Below, piece by piece: positions 11,802-24,819 of a stretch of 64,000 bases of DNA. Under the pieces are notes generated by a model that saw only the letters and a list, made by a program, of their open reading frames with translations, searched no databases and was not told the origin of the DNA. The stretch is taken from NCBI GenBank assembly GCA_038049695.1, contig CP142451.1, positions 129,662,001-129,726,000 of the forward strand, given 5' to 3'. The DNA comes from Cinnamomum chago (taxonomy: Eukaryota > Streptophyta > Magnoliopsida > Laurales > Lauraceae). Position numbers and translations under genes: made by a program. Every line of letters begins with the position of its first letter. Position 1 is the stretch's first letter.

Positions 11802-11810
11802 CCTACCAAG

Positions 11811-13493
11811 ATGAGTCTTAGAAAGGGCTACAATGTCTGGGTAGAAGACAAAAATAGTGCCTGGATTGCAGCGGAGGTGGTGGATGTAACAGAGAAAGGA
11901 GCAATAGTTGTTGCGGACAATGGAAAGAAGGTAAGCTTTTTTTTCCTTTTCAAACTCAAGTCAAGCCGAGTTAAATTTTTTTTTTTTTTTTTGTTGAGTT
12001 TTTATTTTATTTTATCGTAGATTACGACTTCCGGGGAGAAATTGCTGCCTAGAGATCCAGAGGCAGACGACGCTGATCATGGTGGGGTTGATGACATGAC
12101 AAAGCTGACTTATTTGAATGAGCCTGGAGTTCTCTATAATCTCGCAAGGAGATACGCACTCAATGAGATTTACGTGGGTGAATTGCACATTGCTTTTTTT
12201 TTTTTTTTTGTCTATTACATGCCATTAGCGTCTGTGTCTAATTAGTATATATATTTACTGCTTGGTCTGTGGGTTTGGTTTCTCTTCTGAGCTTTGAGCG
12301 AAAGATTGGGTGAAATAGAAACTGTTTTGTATCAAACAGTTTTGATAACTAGCTGGGAAGAAAAGATTAGCACCCATTCCGCTGACAGACAGAGCTCTGA
12401 ATACAGCTGAGCTGGGACGTCAGTTTATTTATTCCAGGCTGAATTAGTACGCTATGGGGCTTTGATTTCTCGCCTAAATAGACAAGTTCTAATTTGCATT
12501 AATGTGCCATCCCCTTAAACATAGGATTTATTATTTTTCAGTAGAGCTTTTAATTGGAACTGTAATCCTAGCTGTGTTTTTAGTCTTTCCTCCTTGGAGA
12601 TTAGTCTCTGTGGACTGGTGAGTAAAATGAGATTGATGGTTTCTTCCTTGCGGGTACCCTTCATGCATATTCTGTACGACATGAATATGGAAGTGCATTC
12701 TCTTACAAGATTAAGTAATGGTCAGAAATGCTATGACAGTAGGGATCTATTTGCACTCATATTATTTAGGCATGGTCAGCTTAGGGACTTCTTGTGAGTG
12801 TGTGCTTTTAAATTTATTTCCTCAAAATTCTTACTCTTTATTAATTTTTAACTTTCTCTAAAAAGGAGGAAAACAGGGTGACTCTATAGTTTCGCATTAT
12901 TAGGGATAACTGTTAAGTAGTAAGATGATCCAAACAATCCCATAATAGAAACATTTAATTTACCATTGGGTAGTTGTCGGCTATGAGAATGTGTCTTTGT
13001 TTTAGCTGCTGTTGTCTTTATAATATTCTCTTATGTTTATTCACATAAAAGTGTTTTTTATTTTTTATATTATAATTTATTATAATTTTTTAACAGACAT
13101 ACACAGGTAGCATTTTGATAGCTGTCAACCCATTTACAAAGCTTCCTCATCTTTATAACGTACACATGATGGATCAGTACAAGGGAGCTCAATTAGGCGA
13201 GTTAAGTCCACATGTCTTTGCGGTGGCCGATGCATCATACAGGTTCGATAATTTGGGGTATATGTGATGATTTGTGTGTAGTCTTTGTTATATAGCATAT
13301 GTTTTAGCCAGCTTCTGTTTGGCTTTCTTAATTTAGAGCTATGATAAATGATCATCGAAGCCAGTCTATCTTGGTCAGTGGAGAAAGTGGGGCAGGAAAA
13401 ACAGAGACTACCAAATTGATTATGCAGTACCTAACCTATGTTGGTGGCCGTGCTGTGAATGATGATCGAACAGTTGAGCAGCAAGTTCTTGAG
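11811..13493 (+). CDS. Myosin exons 1-4: SH3-like N-terminus and P-loop
   Basis: Exons 11811-11930, 12021-12173, 13097-13242 and 13337-13493 encode residues 1-192. Residues about 5-45 are the myosin N-terminal SH3-like segment ([15 protein letters not shown]). [21 protein letters not shown], split here by wording only, is the conserved plant motor entry around residues 65-85. The ATP-binding P-loop GESGAGKT is at residues 155-162. Exon 3 ends in a split AG|A codon. Exon 4 ends at GAG followed by GCAAGA, so intron 4 appears to start with GC rather than GT; joining there gives the family sequence [14 protein letters not shown] exactly. Confidence 0.93.
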
Positions 13494-16400
13494 GCAAGAG
13501 TTGTACTGGATTTGACTTCATTTCCTTATGTTTTTATTTAGATACTTCATCTGGCAATTAGTTTTTCCCTCTTTGGAGCCTTTTCCGCTTTCTTTTTGTT
13601 ATTTTTGGATTGTTTTCTTTTGATCATTGACTTTTTTTTTTGGGCTTTCTTACTTTGTTGTGCAGTCAAACCCTCTTTTGGAGGCATTTGGCAATGCAAA
13701 AACTATTAGGAATGATAACTCGAGGTGCACATCTCTCTTTTCCTTTTGTCCTTTTCTTTTAAATTTAAAATTTAGGTTGATATTTGCAAGTTCTTTTTAT
13801 TACTTAAGGTTGCTTATGCTGATACTTGGATGCTTCAAAATAGGCAACGAACTCTATTTGTATGCATCTCATACTTCATTTTTTTTTTCCTTGCCATCTA
13901 ATATCCATGTCCTTGCCATATGCATGGTGTGTCCCTAGTCCCTACCATATCGATCCCATAGCTAGGTATCATAGGTTGCTTTTTTAAGGCGTTGATATTT
14001 TTGCTAGGAGATTAATTATCTGGCTTTTGGTTATACCGAAATTTATAATCTTCAATCCAATATCTTACTGGATAAAATCCAATATCTTACTGGATAATGT
14101 TTATGTGATTTGTTTTATATGCTACATGAAGTAAATGGCAAAATCTGCAAAAAGGATTACTATATAGTATCGTTTTCCATTTATCAGTAGAACTTCATAT
14201 AAGGATGAAGTTCCTTGGTTTATGTTTTTTGTAGACCAATTATTATTTTTGTTGTTGTCCTTTTTTTTGGGATCTTTTTGTAGACCTTCTATTCAGACGA
14301 GAAATCTAGCAAATGTTATTCTATACCAGTCAAATGGCTTGAAAATTAGCTGTATGAACTTTTAATAAAGAAAATCTACAGAAAGGCTTTCTTCAAATGG
14401 CTTGAAGAAGTGGTGTGCGGAGGAAAGGATAAAATGGATCCACATATTGATGGATCTTTCTGTTGCATAATCTCTTATCATCAAATATCGATTGGGGCAT
14501 GAGTATCAGAATTGTTGAATGAGGTATTAATAATGCTCATCACTCATCAGTACGTTGGAGTTGACAATATGAGATTTTGACTGTTTGATTCCTGCTTACA
14601 GTGTTTGGCAACATCCTTATTGGAAGACTAGTTTATGGCTGAGAATTGAGCCAAATGATCCATGCATTCTGGTGTGTAGTCTTCTTAGTTTGCCACACCC
14701 TTTCTTCATATGCTGTTGCAATTTGCAAATCCTTTGCCTTCATTACGGGTATCAACCTTTATTTATGTAGATATGTTGAAAATTGATAGAATGCTAATGG
14801 CACCTTGATAACTTTCAAAGATTGGTGCATCGTTGGTAGAGGCGGACCCAGGATTTTCGTTTAGGTGGGGCTAAACTTTTGCTATAATTTTTTCACATTA
14901 GCAACAACAAAAGAGAAAATGTATTCCATTTAAATAGACGCAACATATTTAACTACATAAACTAACATATATTTTTTGTTTGAAATGATGACTATATTCA
15001 TTTCTCCAAAATTTACAACATAAGAGAAGTACATTGAAAAATAAAAAGCCCCCCAAAAATATGGGCAATCCAATCATCCTAAAAAATAAAGGGTTGACAA
15101 CCTCCAAAAAAATTGGGTATTAACCCGAAGAAAGAAGTACATATTAACGATTGAACATCAACTAACATATACTTCTCCCATCAAAAGTCATCCCAACTCC
15201 AAAACAAAGTTTTTACAATTGCCCTCTATGGTTCTTCATGCTTTGGAAGCGTTGCATGATCGTCTCATCATCAATGCTATTGAATATGTCCTTTTCGATA
15301 TATGCAAGCACACTATCATTCATCCACTCATCTTCTATTCGATTGCGCAGTTGATTCTAACAATTTTCATAGCAGAAAATACCCTCTCAACAGTTGCCAC
15401 TGATAGGGTTGACGCTAATTTCAAGAGCAAATAAATTAAAGGATATGCAATGCCCCTTTCTGTTTTAATCATCTTCTGAGTAAGGCCGCTAATTCCTTTC
15501 ACTTCGAAAAACTTCATATTGGTGTGCATATCAATGATTTAAGCCGCAAGCTGTTTATCAAGTCTCACCCGATCTGAGTCCGAAAATTCATTTGGATATA
15601 ATTGAGAAAATCGGATCAATTTTTCCTTATCGAAAGCAGAGAATGAATCACTTGGATCCAAGCATGCCACACAAAGAAGCAACTCGGTGTTCACCACATT
15701 GAAGCGGCGGTTGAGCTCTTGAAGTTGCAAATCAATAGTAGCATAGAATATGTCGACTTGAAAATGATGGAGATTTGTCAATTCAGCTTTACGTCGTGGT
15801 CGCTTTCGTTCAACAAACATATCATTCATATTGGGAATAATGATTTCATATTTATCACAAAATGAATGGGCTTCAAATAGGAGAGGATCCCACGCATCGT
15901 CTTTCATCATTTGTAGTCGTTGCTTCGACACTCACTAGTTCCATGGCAGTGATAATATTTTGATCTTTTCGCTGCAATAACTTTGATAATTCGTTGGTGA
16001 TCCCGAATATATCTCTCATCAAATGCATTTTAAATGCAAAATCAAATTCGCCCAATACACACAATAAGTTGGTGGCAGCAAGGATGAAAATATCGGTATC
16101 GGCGGGCGTAGTGGCCCGCCGCCAAACCGATACGAAGCGGGCGATACGTAGCGTATCGGGGATACGTATCGGCGTAGCGGTGCGATTTTAAAAAATCGCC
16201 AAAAAAATCTGAAAAAATTCCAGAAAATCCAGAAAATTGTAAAATGAAAGAAAATGTGGTTCTTTTGCAAAAGTAAGTAAGAAAAGGGGGCGTATCGGTG
16301 CCCTCAATATATGAGGTCCTGTATCGCTGATTCGCTGTATAAATAGAAAATAATAGTAATGATTAGTTTTTTCACATGTATTCATATTTCTTAGTCATGT

Positions 16401-19400
16401 TAACTTAAAAAGTAATGAAAAGCTCATTAAAAAAAAATTAGAACATGAAATAAAGGCATAAGAAATTCTTAAGAGTTAGGTCATTACTCATTACTCATTA
16501 GTGAACAACTGAACATTGAACAATCAAATATCAATACTTCACTACCTTCAGCATTCAAGGTTCAAATTCAATCAAGTGAATGAACTATAAAGTGATCAAC
16601 AATCAACATTCAACACCAATTTAGAAATGACAAAGAGAGTAGAGAGTTAGTGAAAGAAATAGGAATTAGAAATACCTTGATCACCACCAAAAGGAATGTC
16701 TACCAAGATTCAAGGGGCTATGGTTATCCTCATTCCCATCAGTGTTATCATTTGTATTGGCACCATATTGAATTTGATATTGATGAGTATTGGGATCCAC
16801 AAATCCAAAGAAGCCAGCCGCACGGCCCGCACCCACATCATAGGAACTTGGAGGAGGTGGAGGTGGTCCAGGTGGATATCTACCATATTGTGTTTCACCA
16901 TAGTCACCATATGAGTAGGACCCCGAAGTTGAAGACTGTTCTTCTCCTTGTTGTACTTGACCATATGGAAAAAAGTCAAAATACTGTGAGTGTGAGGGTC
17001 CTTGTCCACCGTAACTAGGGTTCCATGAATCAGTCCATGGTGCCGCTTGTTGTCCTCCAAAATCTCCACCCATATTTCCTTGCTGAGTACTACCTCCAGC
17101 CCCAGGTGGTGAATCTCTTCGGCGCCGTTGATAACTACGGCTTGGATCAAATCTTCCAGATGGAGGTAACTCATGTACTTCCTCTACAGGAATGACATCG
17201 TCTTCATCATGTTGATAGTATTCACTAGTACCACCTGTCCCACTGTCTCCTCCTCCATCTCCTCCACCATGGCTACTTGAAGAGACTGTGGTAGAACTAG
17301 CTTTCTCAGAAGCAGGTTCTTTCCCACTCCTCCTAGTCCTACTACTGGTACCTTCTCCCTGAGGTGGCTGACCTTTTGCAGCTGCAGGTGCCTCACCCAT
17401 GTCCTCACCTATCAACTCTTGAACCGTTTCCTGAAACCCCGGATCTGAATCTAATAGTGGATCCTCTATCTCGGCTAACCATGGGAGTAAGGGATCGTCC
17501 TCTCTAAATATGTGATCCAAATTAATGGGACAATAATCAGAACTATCCCTTACCCTTCTCTCCCTAATTCTGTGTCTCAACTTCAGATTGTAATGACAAT
17601 ACACAAGCTTGTTGAGTTTCTGCATGGTAAGCCGATTCCTGACCTTCGTGTGGATCAAAGAGAAAGTGCTCCAATTTCTTTCACAGTTGGAAGATGTTGT
17701 AGTTTGACTAAGGATGCGAATAGCCGCACTCCTTAGATGTGGAGCACTCTCCCCATAATTCATCCACCAATCAGCTGAAATGCAAAAAATAAATAAAGAA
17801 AATTAGATCGTATCACAAGATATCTGCAATGTGGATATGTCTTTTGTTCATAGTCATACCAGGTGACATCTTTCCAATCGATCGTATCACAAGAGGGTCG
17901 GCAAAGGTTCCTCTCCTTTGTGTATAGATAGATATCTACAATGTGAAAATTAGATACAAGTCAGTAAACCCCTACAACATAATTAAATTCTCTTAAGTAA
18001 CCACCCACTCACCTCTTGTATGGCCTCAACTTGATCATCTCGACCTAACAATTTCTTCAACACCTCCCGTAATCCTACCCGCAAGTCCGTATCTATTGCT
18101 TCGGTGTGTTGTTCGACATTGCGGTAATAGAATTCGGGATTCAAAAAATAACCTACATTATAAATATGTAGAATGTACTGTGAGCAAGCAAGATAATAAA
18201 TACATTAGTTAGGAAAACAAAAAAGTATCAAATTCAAAGATATATATTAATTACCTGCGGCATGCAATGGATGGTGCAACTGATCGTTCCAACGGGCATC
18301 AATAATCTTTATATATTTTTCGTGATATCTAACATTTTCCATGATGGATTGCTTTGCCCGATCCATTGCTTCATATATAAAGCCCATTGTCGGCTTGTCA
18401 TCACCATCTACAAGCCGCAACACTTTAACTAAAAGCTCAAAAACCTTTAATATCTTCTTCACTTTCTTCCAAAATTTATTGTCCCTCATCAGGTTTGGGA
18501 CTTCAAACTCCGGACCACTAGTTGCATTGCCCCATCTCGAACGAAGCCATTCTTCTGATGCAAACATCTGAATGAGCTCCGTTCTAAACTTTACAAGGCT
18601 TTCCATAGCCAGAAAATGGGTTGCAAACCTTGTTAATCCTGGACGCAGCAAGGCATGGTTATTTGTATATCTTTTCATCAAGCTTAACACCCATGAATGA
18701 TCATATATAAATCTTGTAATTCCTCTGCATGCCTTGATCAATGAAGCCACTTTTGTCTTCCTTCCAATCTCTTCCAAGATGAGATCTACGCAGTGTGCTG
18801 CACATGGGGTCCAGAATAAATGGGTCCTCTTCTTCATTAATTGCAAACCTGCTGCCTTGAAATTGGCGCCATTATCTGTAACAATCTGTACAATATACTC
18901 CTCTCCCACACTCTCTACAACTTTATCCATAAGAGTATATATATATGTGGCTGTCCGTCTATGTTCAGATGCATCAATGGACTTCACAAAGACGGTCCCA
19001 GCGACTGAATACACCAAAAAGTTTATTAATTGTGTTTGGGTGCCGCTGGTCCACCCGTCACACATGATGGTAACACCATTTTGTTGCCACATGGGTCTAA
19101 ATTTTTCCACCCAAGCCTTTATTTCTTTAAATTCTTCTTCAAGATATTTAGTGCCCACATCATATACGGAGGGCGCCTGTATACCCCGCCCAGCTTCGGC
19201 GGCAACATCAAGAATAGTCTGGAAGTATGGGGAATCTATTGCTGTAGGTGGTATGTTCTTGTGAATTAGCCATTTTGCTGTAGCTTTGGCCAATCTATCT
19301 CTTGCAGCCTTCATTACCCCTTTCATAACACTTGATATTTTTGGTTGTTTAGCTCCCTCTTTTCTATGTGCTAGAGGATCAACAGGGGGAGGAACTGCTC

Positions 19401-22400
19401 TTCTTGTAGAGATAATTTCTACATCAGCATCCCGTTCCCGGGTGCTAAATGCCCTACGTATGGACCCCGTAAAGCCCTTGCCCCTGCTTGGCACAGTAGA
19501 TGATGAGCCCCCTACATCATAATATTTGCTTCCAGCAAATGCACGACGTTCATATTCTTCTTGTTGACTCATCAAAGATTCTCGGCGTGCAGCCTCCATC
19601 TGTGCATCTTCTTCCTCATCAAAATATTCATCCCCAAATACATCATAACGGGCAGCATCAACATCTTGCCGCCTCTTTTCTTTTATCTCTACTTTTCTAG
19701 CTTTGTTTTGGCCAAGCAAAGCTTTCATTTGTTCCCTTACTTCCCTCGGTACTTCGGTACAGCCAGCAACATTGCCAGATATGTGGCCCAAGTGGTGTTT
19801 GAATCTTGTAATGCCCCCATGGGTCACTCTTCCACAGAACTTGCATTTGATTTTCAACCTATTATTCTCAACTGCATCACCAAAGCTCCATGCGGGATCA
19901 ATATCACGAGGCATTTTCACTTATCAAATGGCAGACAGATGGACTGAAATTGAATACCTGGCTCTGCCTATAAATAAAAACAAGTAGTATACTAGTATGT
20001 TAAAAATTAAAAAAAACAAAGAAACATATTAGAGGAAACTTATATCACAAATATAGGAACCATTTTCAAGACATTTGATTGGTATTCAAATATTAAAAAT
20101 TATTTTTATTTTAAAAAATAAATAAATCCGAAAATAAAAAAATAGATAAAAATCAATAAACATTCAAAATGTGATGGATTGATCTATGGGAAACATAGAT
20201 CTATCATTTACAATCAATTTCCAAGTGGTTTCATGGGTTGTCCATGAATATTCACATTTTTTTTTTCAAAAAATAAATAAATCCGAAAATAAAAAATAGA
20301 GAAAAAGCAATAAAAATTTAAAATGTGATGGATTGATCTATGGGAAACATAGATCTATCATTTACAAGCAATTTCCAAGTGGTTTCATGGGTTGTCCATG
20401 AATATTCACATTTTTTTTTTCAAAAAATAAATAAATCCGAAAATAAAAAGTAGAGAAAAAGCAATAAAAATTCAAAATGTGATGGATTGATCTATGGGAA
20501 ACATAGATCTATCATTTACAAGCAATTTCCAAGTGGTTTCATGGGTTGTCCATGAATATTCACATTTTTTTTTCAAAAAATAAATAAATCCGAAAATAAA
20601 AAATAGAGAAAAATCAATAAACATTCAAAATGTGTTGATTTGATCTATGGGAAACATAGATCTATCATTTACAAGCAATTTCCAAGTGGTTTCATGGGTT
20701 GTCCATGAATATTCACATTTTTTTTTTCAAAAAATAAATAAATCCGAAAATAAAAAATAGAGAAAAATCAATAAAAATTCAAAATGTGATGGATTGATCT
20801 ATGGGAAACATAGATCTATCATTTACAAACAATTTCCAAGTGGTTTCATGGGTTGTCCATGAGTATTCACATTTTTTTTTTCAAAAAATAAATAAATCCG
20901 AAAATGAAAAATAGAGAAAAATCAATAAACATTCAAAATGTGTTGATTTGATCTATGGGAAACATAGATCTAACAATATGAAGCTATTTTCAAGTTGTTT
21001 CATGAGTTTTCCATAAGTGATAATATTTTTTTTTTTTTAAATAACATAAATCCGAAAATAAAAATAACAATATATAAAAAAAAAACAAAAGATATGCATG
21101 TAAGATCAAAAGGAAGCATGGATCTACAATAAAACAACACAATGATGCCATTATGTTGTGATTCATAGTAGTTAGAGAGTGATAAATGAAATGATCATGT
21201 CAAAAGTTGAAAAAATAAAGCACATATACCTTAATGAAGAATCTTGTTTTGACTTTTGAATCTCTAGATCTCTTTCAATAATGGTTTGTTGGTGATTTGG
21301 TGGCAAAATATCTTGAAGAGAGGGATTTGGGAGACATTTGGGACCACAAAGAAGTGAAAATGGAAACTATAGAGGGGAAGAGAACAAAGGGAAGGGTAAA
21401 AAACCCTAAAAAGTCCAAAAGGGGGGGTTTTATACCCCCCCCCACGTGTACCGTATCGGCCCGTATCGGCCGATACACTAAAGTATCGGCCGATACGGGC
21501 CGATACGCTCCCGTATCGGCCGATACGGGTGCGATACATATGTATCGCCGATAAAATCCATTTATCGTATCGGCCTTGGCCGATACGGCCGATATATCGG
21601 CCGATACGCTTCGTATCGGCCGATATTTTCATCTATGGGTGGCAGAGCCCTTGTGTTCACTCATAATATCATCCAAGATAATTTTAAGCACATCAACCAC
21701 AGAGGAGAACATGAGTATCAAGTTAATCAATGTATCAAAATGCGAGCCCCAACGTGTATCTTCTGGCCACTTGAGGCTAGTCTTTTGATTCAAACCCTGT
21801 CCACTTTTAAGTTAGCCCGAATTGAGAGTATCAACGACTTTAGCAACTTGTATATTTTGGAGCATGTTGTGGCGTTTGCAAGAGTCTCCAATGACATTCA
21901 ACACCATAGAAACCGAGTCAAAGAAAGTGGCAATTAGTTTGTTATCTTTTGCAACAATAATGAGTGCAATTGAAGCTGATGTGCAAAACAATGAACATAG
22001 AATACAGTGGAATTCTCATTCTGGATGAGCCTTTGGAGGCCATTAAACTCACCCTTCATATTAGCAGCCCTATCATAACCTTGCCCACACAAACTTGAGA
22101 TGCTCAATCCATCCTTGTAAAATTTCACTTTGATGGCCATTTTAAGTGTTTGGGCTTTAGTGTTTGTAACATGTTCTATGGCTAAAAACCGCTCAATCAC
22201 ACATCCCCATTTATCCACATAGCGCATGACAACGACCAATTGCTCTTTAATAGAAATATCCCTAGATTCATCCACAAAAAAGGGCAAATGGTGCATCTCC
22301 AAGCTTGTAAATGATATCCTGACGGTTTCTGTGTTGCATTCGCAGTGTCTTTTTGAATATTAGGGGAGGTCAATTTCAGATTCTCAAGAGCATTTTCCAA

Positions 22401-24746
22401 TATGACTATTTTAATAGCTTCATTTTGATTGGCAAGTACTTGCAAAAGCTTAAGGAAGTTACCCATATTGTTTGAATCTTCTGATTCATTATGACCACGA
22501 AAAGGCAATCTTTGGCGTAGAAGAAATCGAATAGAAGCAAGTGCTGCCTTCAAGTGGATTCGATAATCTGTTCGAGCTTGACTTGATTGCTTGACAATAA
22601 TCGTCTCAATGCATTGCTCCTAATTCAATAAGTTCTGACACTTCTCATATGCTTCATTATGAACACTATTAGAGCCTCCCACATGATTTTCAATTCTTTT
22701 ATTTTTTCCTCCAGCTATTCGCGCCTACCACATGATTTTTAGTTCTTTCTTTTTTCCTCCAGCCTTTAAATCATTGAGTTATAAGCATCATAACGCGTTT
22801 CCTCTCCAAAAAGATAACAAAGGCAAAGTGCAACATCTTTTTCTATGCTGTACTCCAACCAACTACCGTAATTCTTAAACCAAACAGGATCAAATCGCCT
22901 CTTATCTTGTCCACACCCCGTATAAGGAAATTTATTGTCACGAGGCTGACAAGGGCCATTTTGTAGATACGCTCTTCGGACTTGGTCCCTATCCGTAGGA
23001 TGATAGCTTGGGATTCCATAACCCAGGATCTGTAGGAAGATTTGTCAAGTTAACCTCTACACGCCTTTTCGGAGACAGTGGATTGGTAGTTGATTGTTTT
23101 TTGTAATATTTTTCCATATCTGATTCAAAGATAAGGTCAATTACATCAAAATCCTCGCCAACCACCAATAATCATCATCTATAGCATAGGTTAAAGACAT
23201 GATTTTAAACAATTTTTTCTTTTTATAAGGAATCCTACTACTAACACCTAATTTGTAAATAAACTTTTAAACTATAACACCCAAATCACGAATCCTCATG
23301 AAATTAGCATATCAATTGACAAGCAAACTACAACAATATTAATAAAGAAACTCTAAAGAAGTAATATACATTAGCATGTAAAAATTAGTACCTCGTTATT
23401 CTTTCCTTAAGCTCCAAACAATTCCTTTATCATATGAATCCCAATGAGAGCACCTGTATTTATAAATGAGCATTATCAGCATCATCATAAACATCATATT
23501 ACGGGTCAAGAATAAAGTTTCCAAAAAGAAAAAGGAGAAGAAGAAATAAGTAGTTAAAGCTTAAACATTGATCAAGACAATTAGAGAGGACTTGTTCGCG
23601 ACAATAAAAAAATAAATTAAATAAAATAAGGTAAACATTGATCAAGACAATTAGAGAAGCATAAAGCATTGGAATTTGGAAAAACCTTTTTACAAATTAC
23701 TGCCCCCCAAGTCCTCATGGTTCAAAATCCAACCCCAAAACTGCCCCATCTCACAATCTTTGCTCTTGCATTTATTCTCATAAGTTAATGACACAGTTAA
23801 TCATGCGAAAACAAATCCATATCAAATCATTGAGTTTGTGGCTTAAAATGAAAGGTTAAGTTGGCCTGATTTAATTGATGTTTTGGCCACCCAATTTTGC
23901 ATTATAATTTACAACTAAAACACAGATCATCATCGTGAAATTGTTTTCTCATGGAGGGTCATGTCTCCTTCCAATCTTTCATGTTCTTGGGGCCAACTCA
24001 GCCAAAAAAATAAAAAAGAAAAAAATTAATGACAGATGTTATCTTGTTAATTTGCTGATGTTGAACCATCTCTCTCATTTCACATTGATCATCGGCGCGA
24101 GGTTATTTTTGATTTTGTTAAAAAACAAAAGAGTGCTGTGTACTTTGGTGGCAGAGTCTTCCACTAGTCACTACCATAAGTCTTTTGGCCTCTTCTTCTT
24201 CTAATTAATGACAGAGGCCACTGGGCCATTGAAAAGAAATGAAACTGATTCTGAAGGATGTTATGGAGAGATGATAGGATTGCACATTTGCACCTGTGCC
24301 ACTCGTTTTATACTACTGTGTTGCAAGTGTTGTTGGCTCAGGCTGCTAACGTGAGCCGTTGCCAGCTTGGATGAACGGCAAAAAAAAAAAAAAAACCCAA
24401 AATCAAATAATGTAACAAAGAATATCATAAATAAAAAGCCCTAAATCAAAACAACCCTAAAATCAAGTGATGTAACAAAGAATATCACAAATAAAAAGCC
24501 CTAAATAAAAAAAAACCCAAAATCCTAACCATGAAACAGAAATCAAACAAACAGAACTGAGAACCAACTTCTTTGTGCAACGCCTAAAATAATGAATGAA
24601 ATCAAAGAAAATGGGGAGGGGGAGGGAGAGAGAGAGGCGACATAGAAGTAACCATTAAAAATAGAGGCGACATAGAAGTAACCATTAGGCGACATAGAAG
24701 TAACCATTAAAAATAGAGGCGACATAGAAGTAACCATTAAAAACAC

Positions 24747-24819
<73 letters not shown>

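Larger units (their letters stand above)
16079..21637 (-). mobile_element. Inner Ac-like hAT transposon, complete, 5,559 bp
   Basis: The left end is CAAGGATGAAAATATCGG at 16,079 and the right end, read inverted, is CATAGATGAAAATATCGG ending at 21,637: an 18-bp terminal inverted repeat with two mismatches, close in form to the maize Ac end (CAGGGATGAAA). Exact 8-bp target duplications GGTGGCAG lie at 16,071-16,078 and 21,638-21,645. The element contains a four-exon transposase gene on the minus strand that is open throughout, subterminal palindromic repeats at both ends and a tandem-repeat block. It sits inside the outer hAT, so it is the younger insertion. Confidence 0.93.

Noticed and set aside
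20102..21030. Regularly spaced repeats resembling a CRISPR array
   Set aside because: The units are long, adjoining and without variable spacers, and lie inside a plant transposon. It is a tandem repeat.
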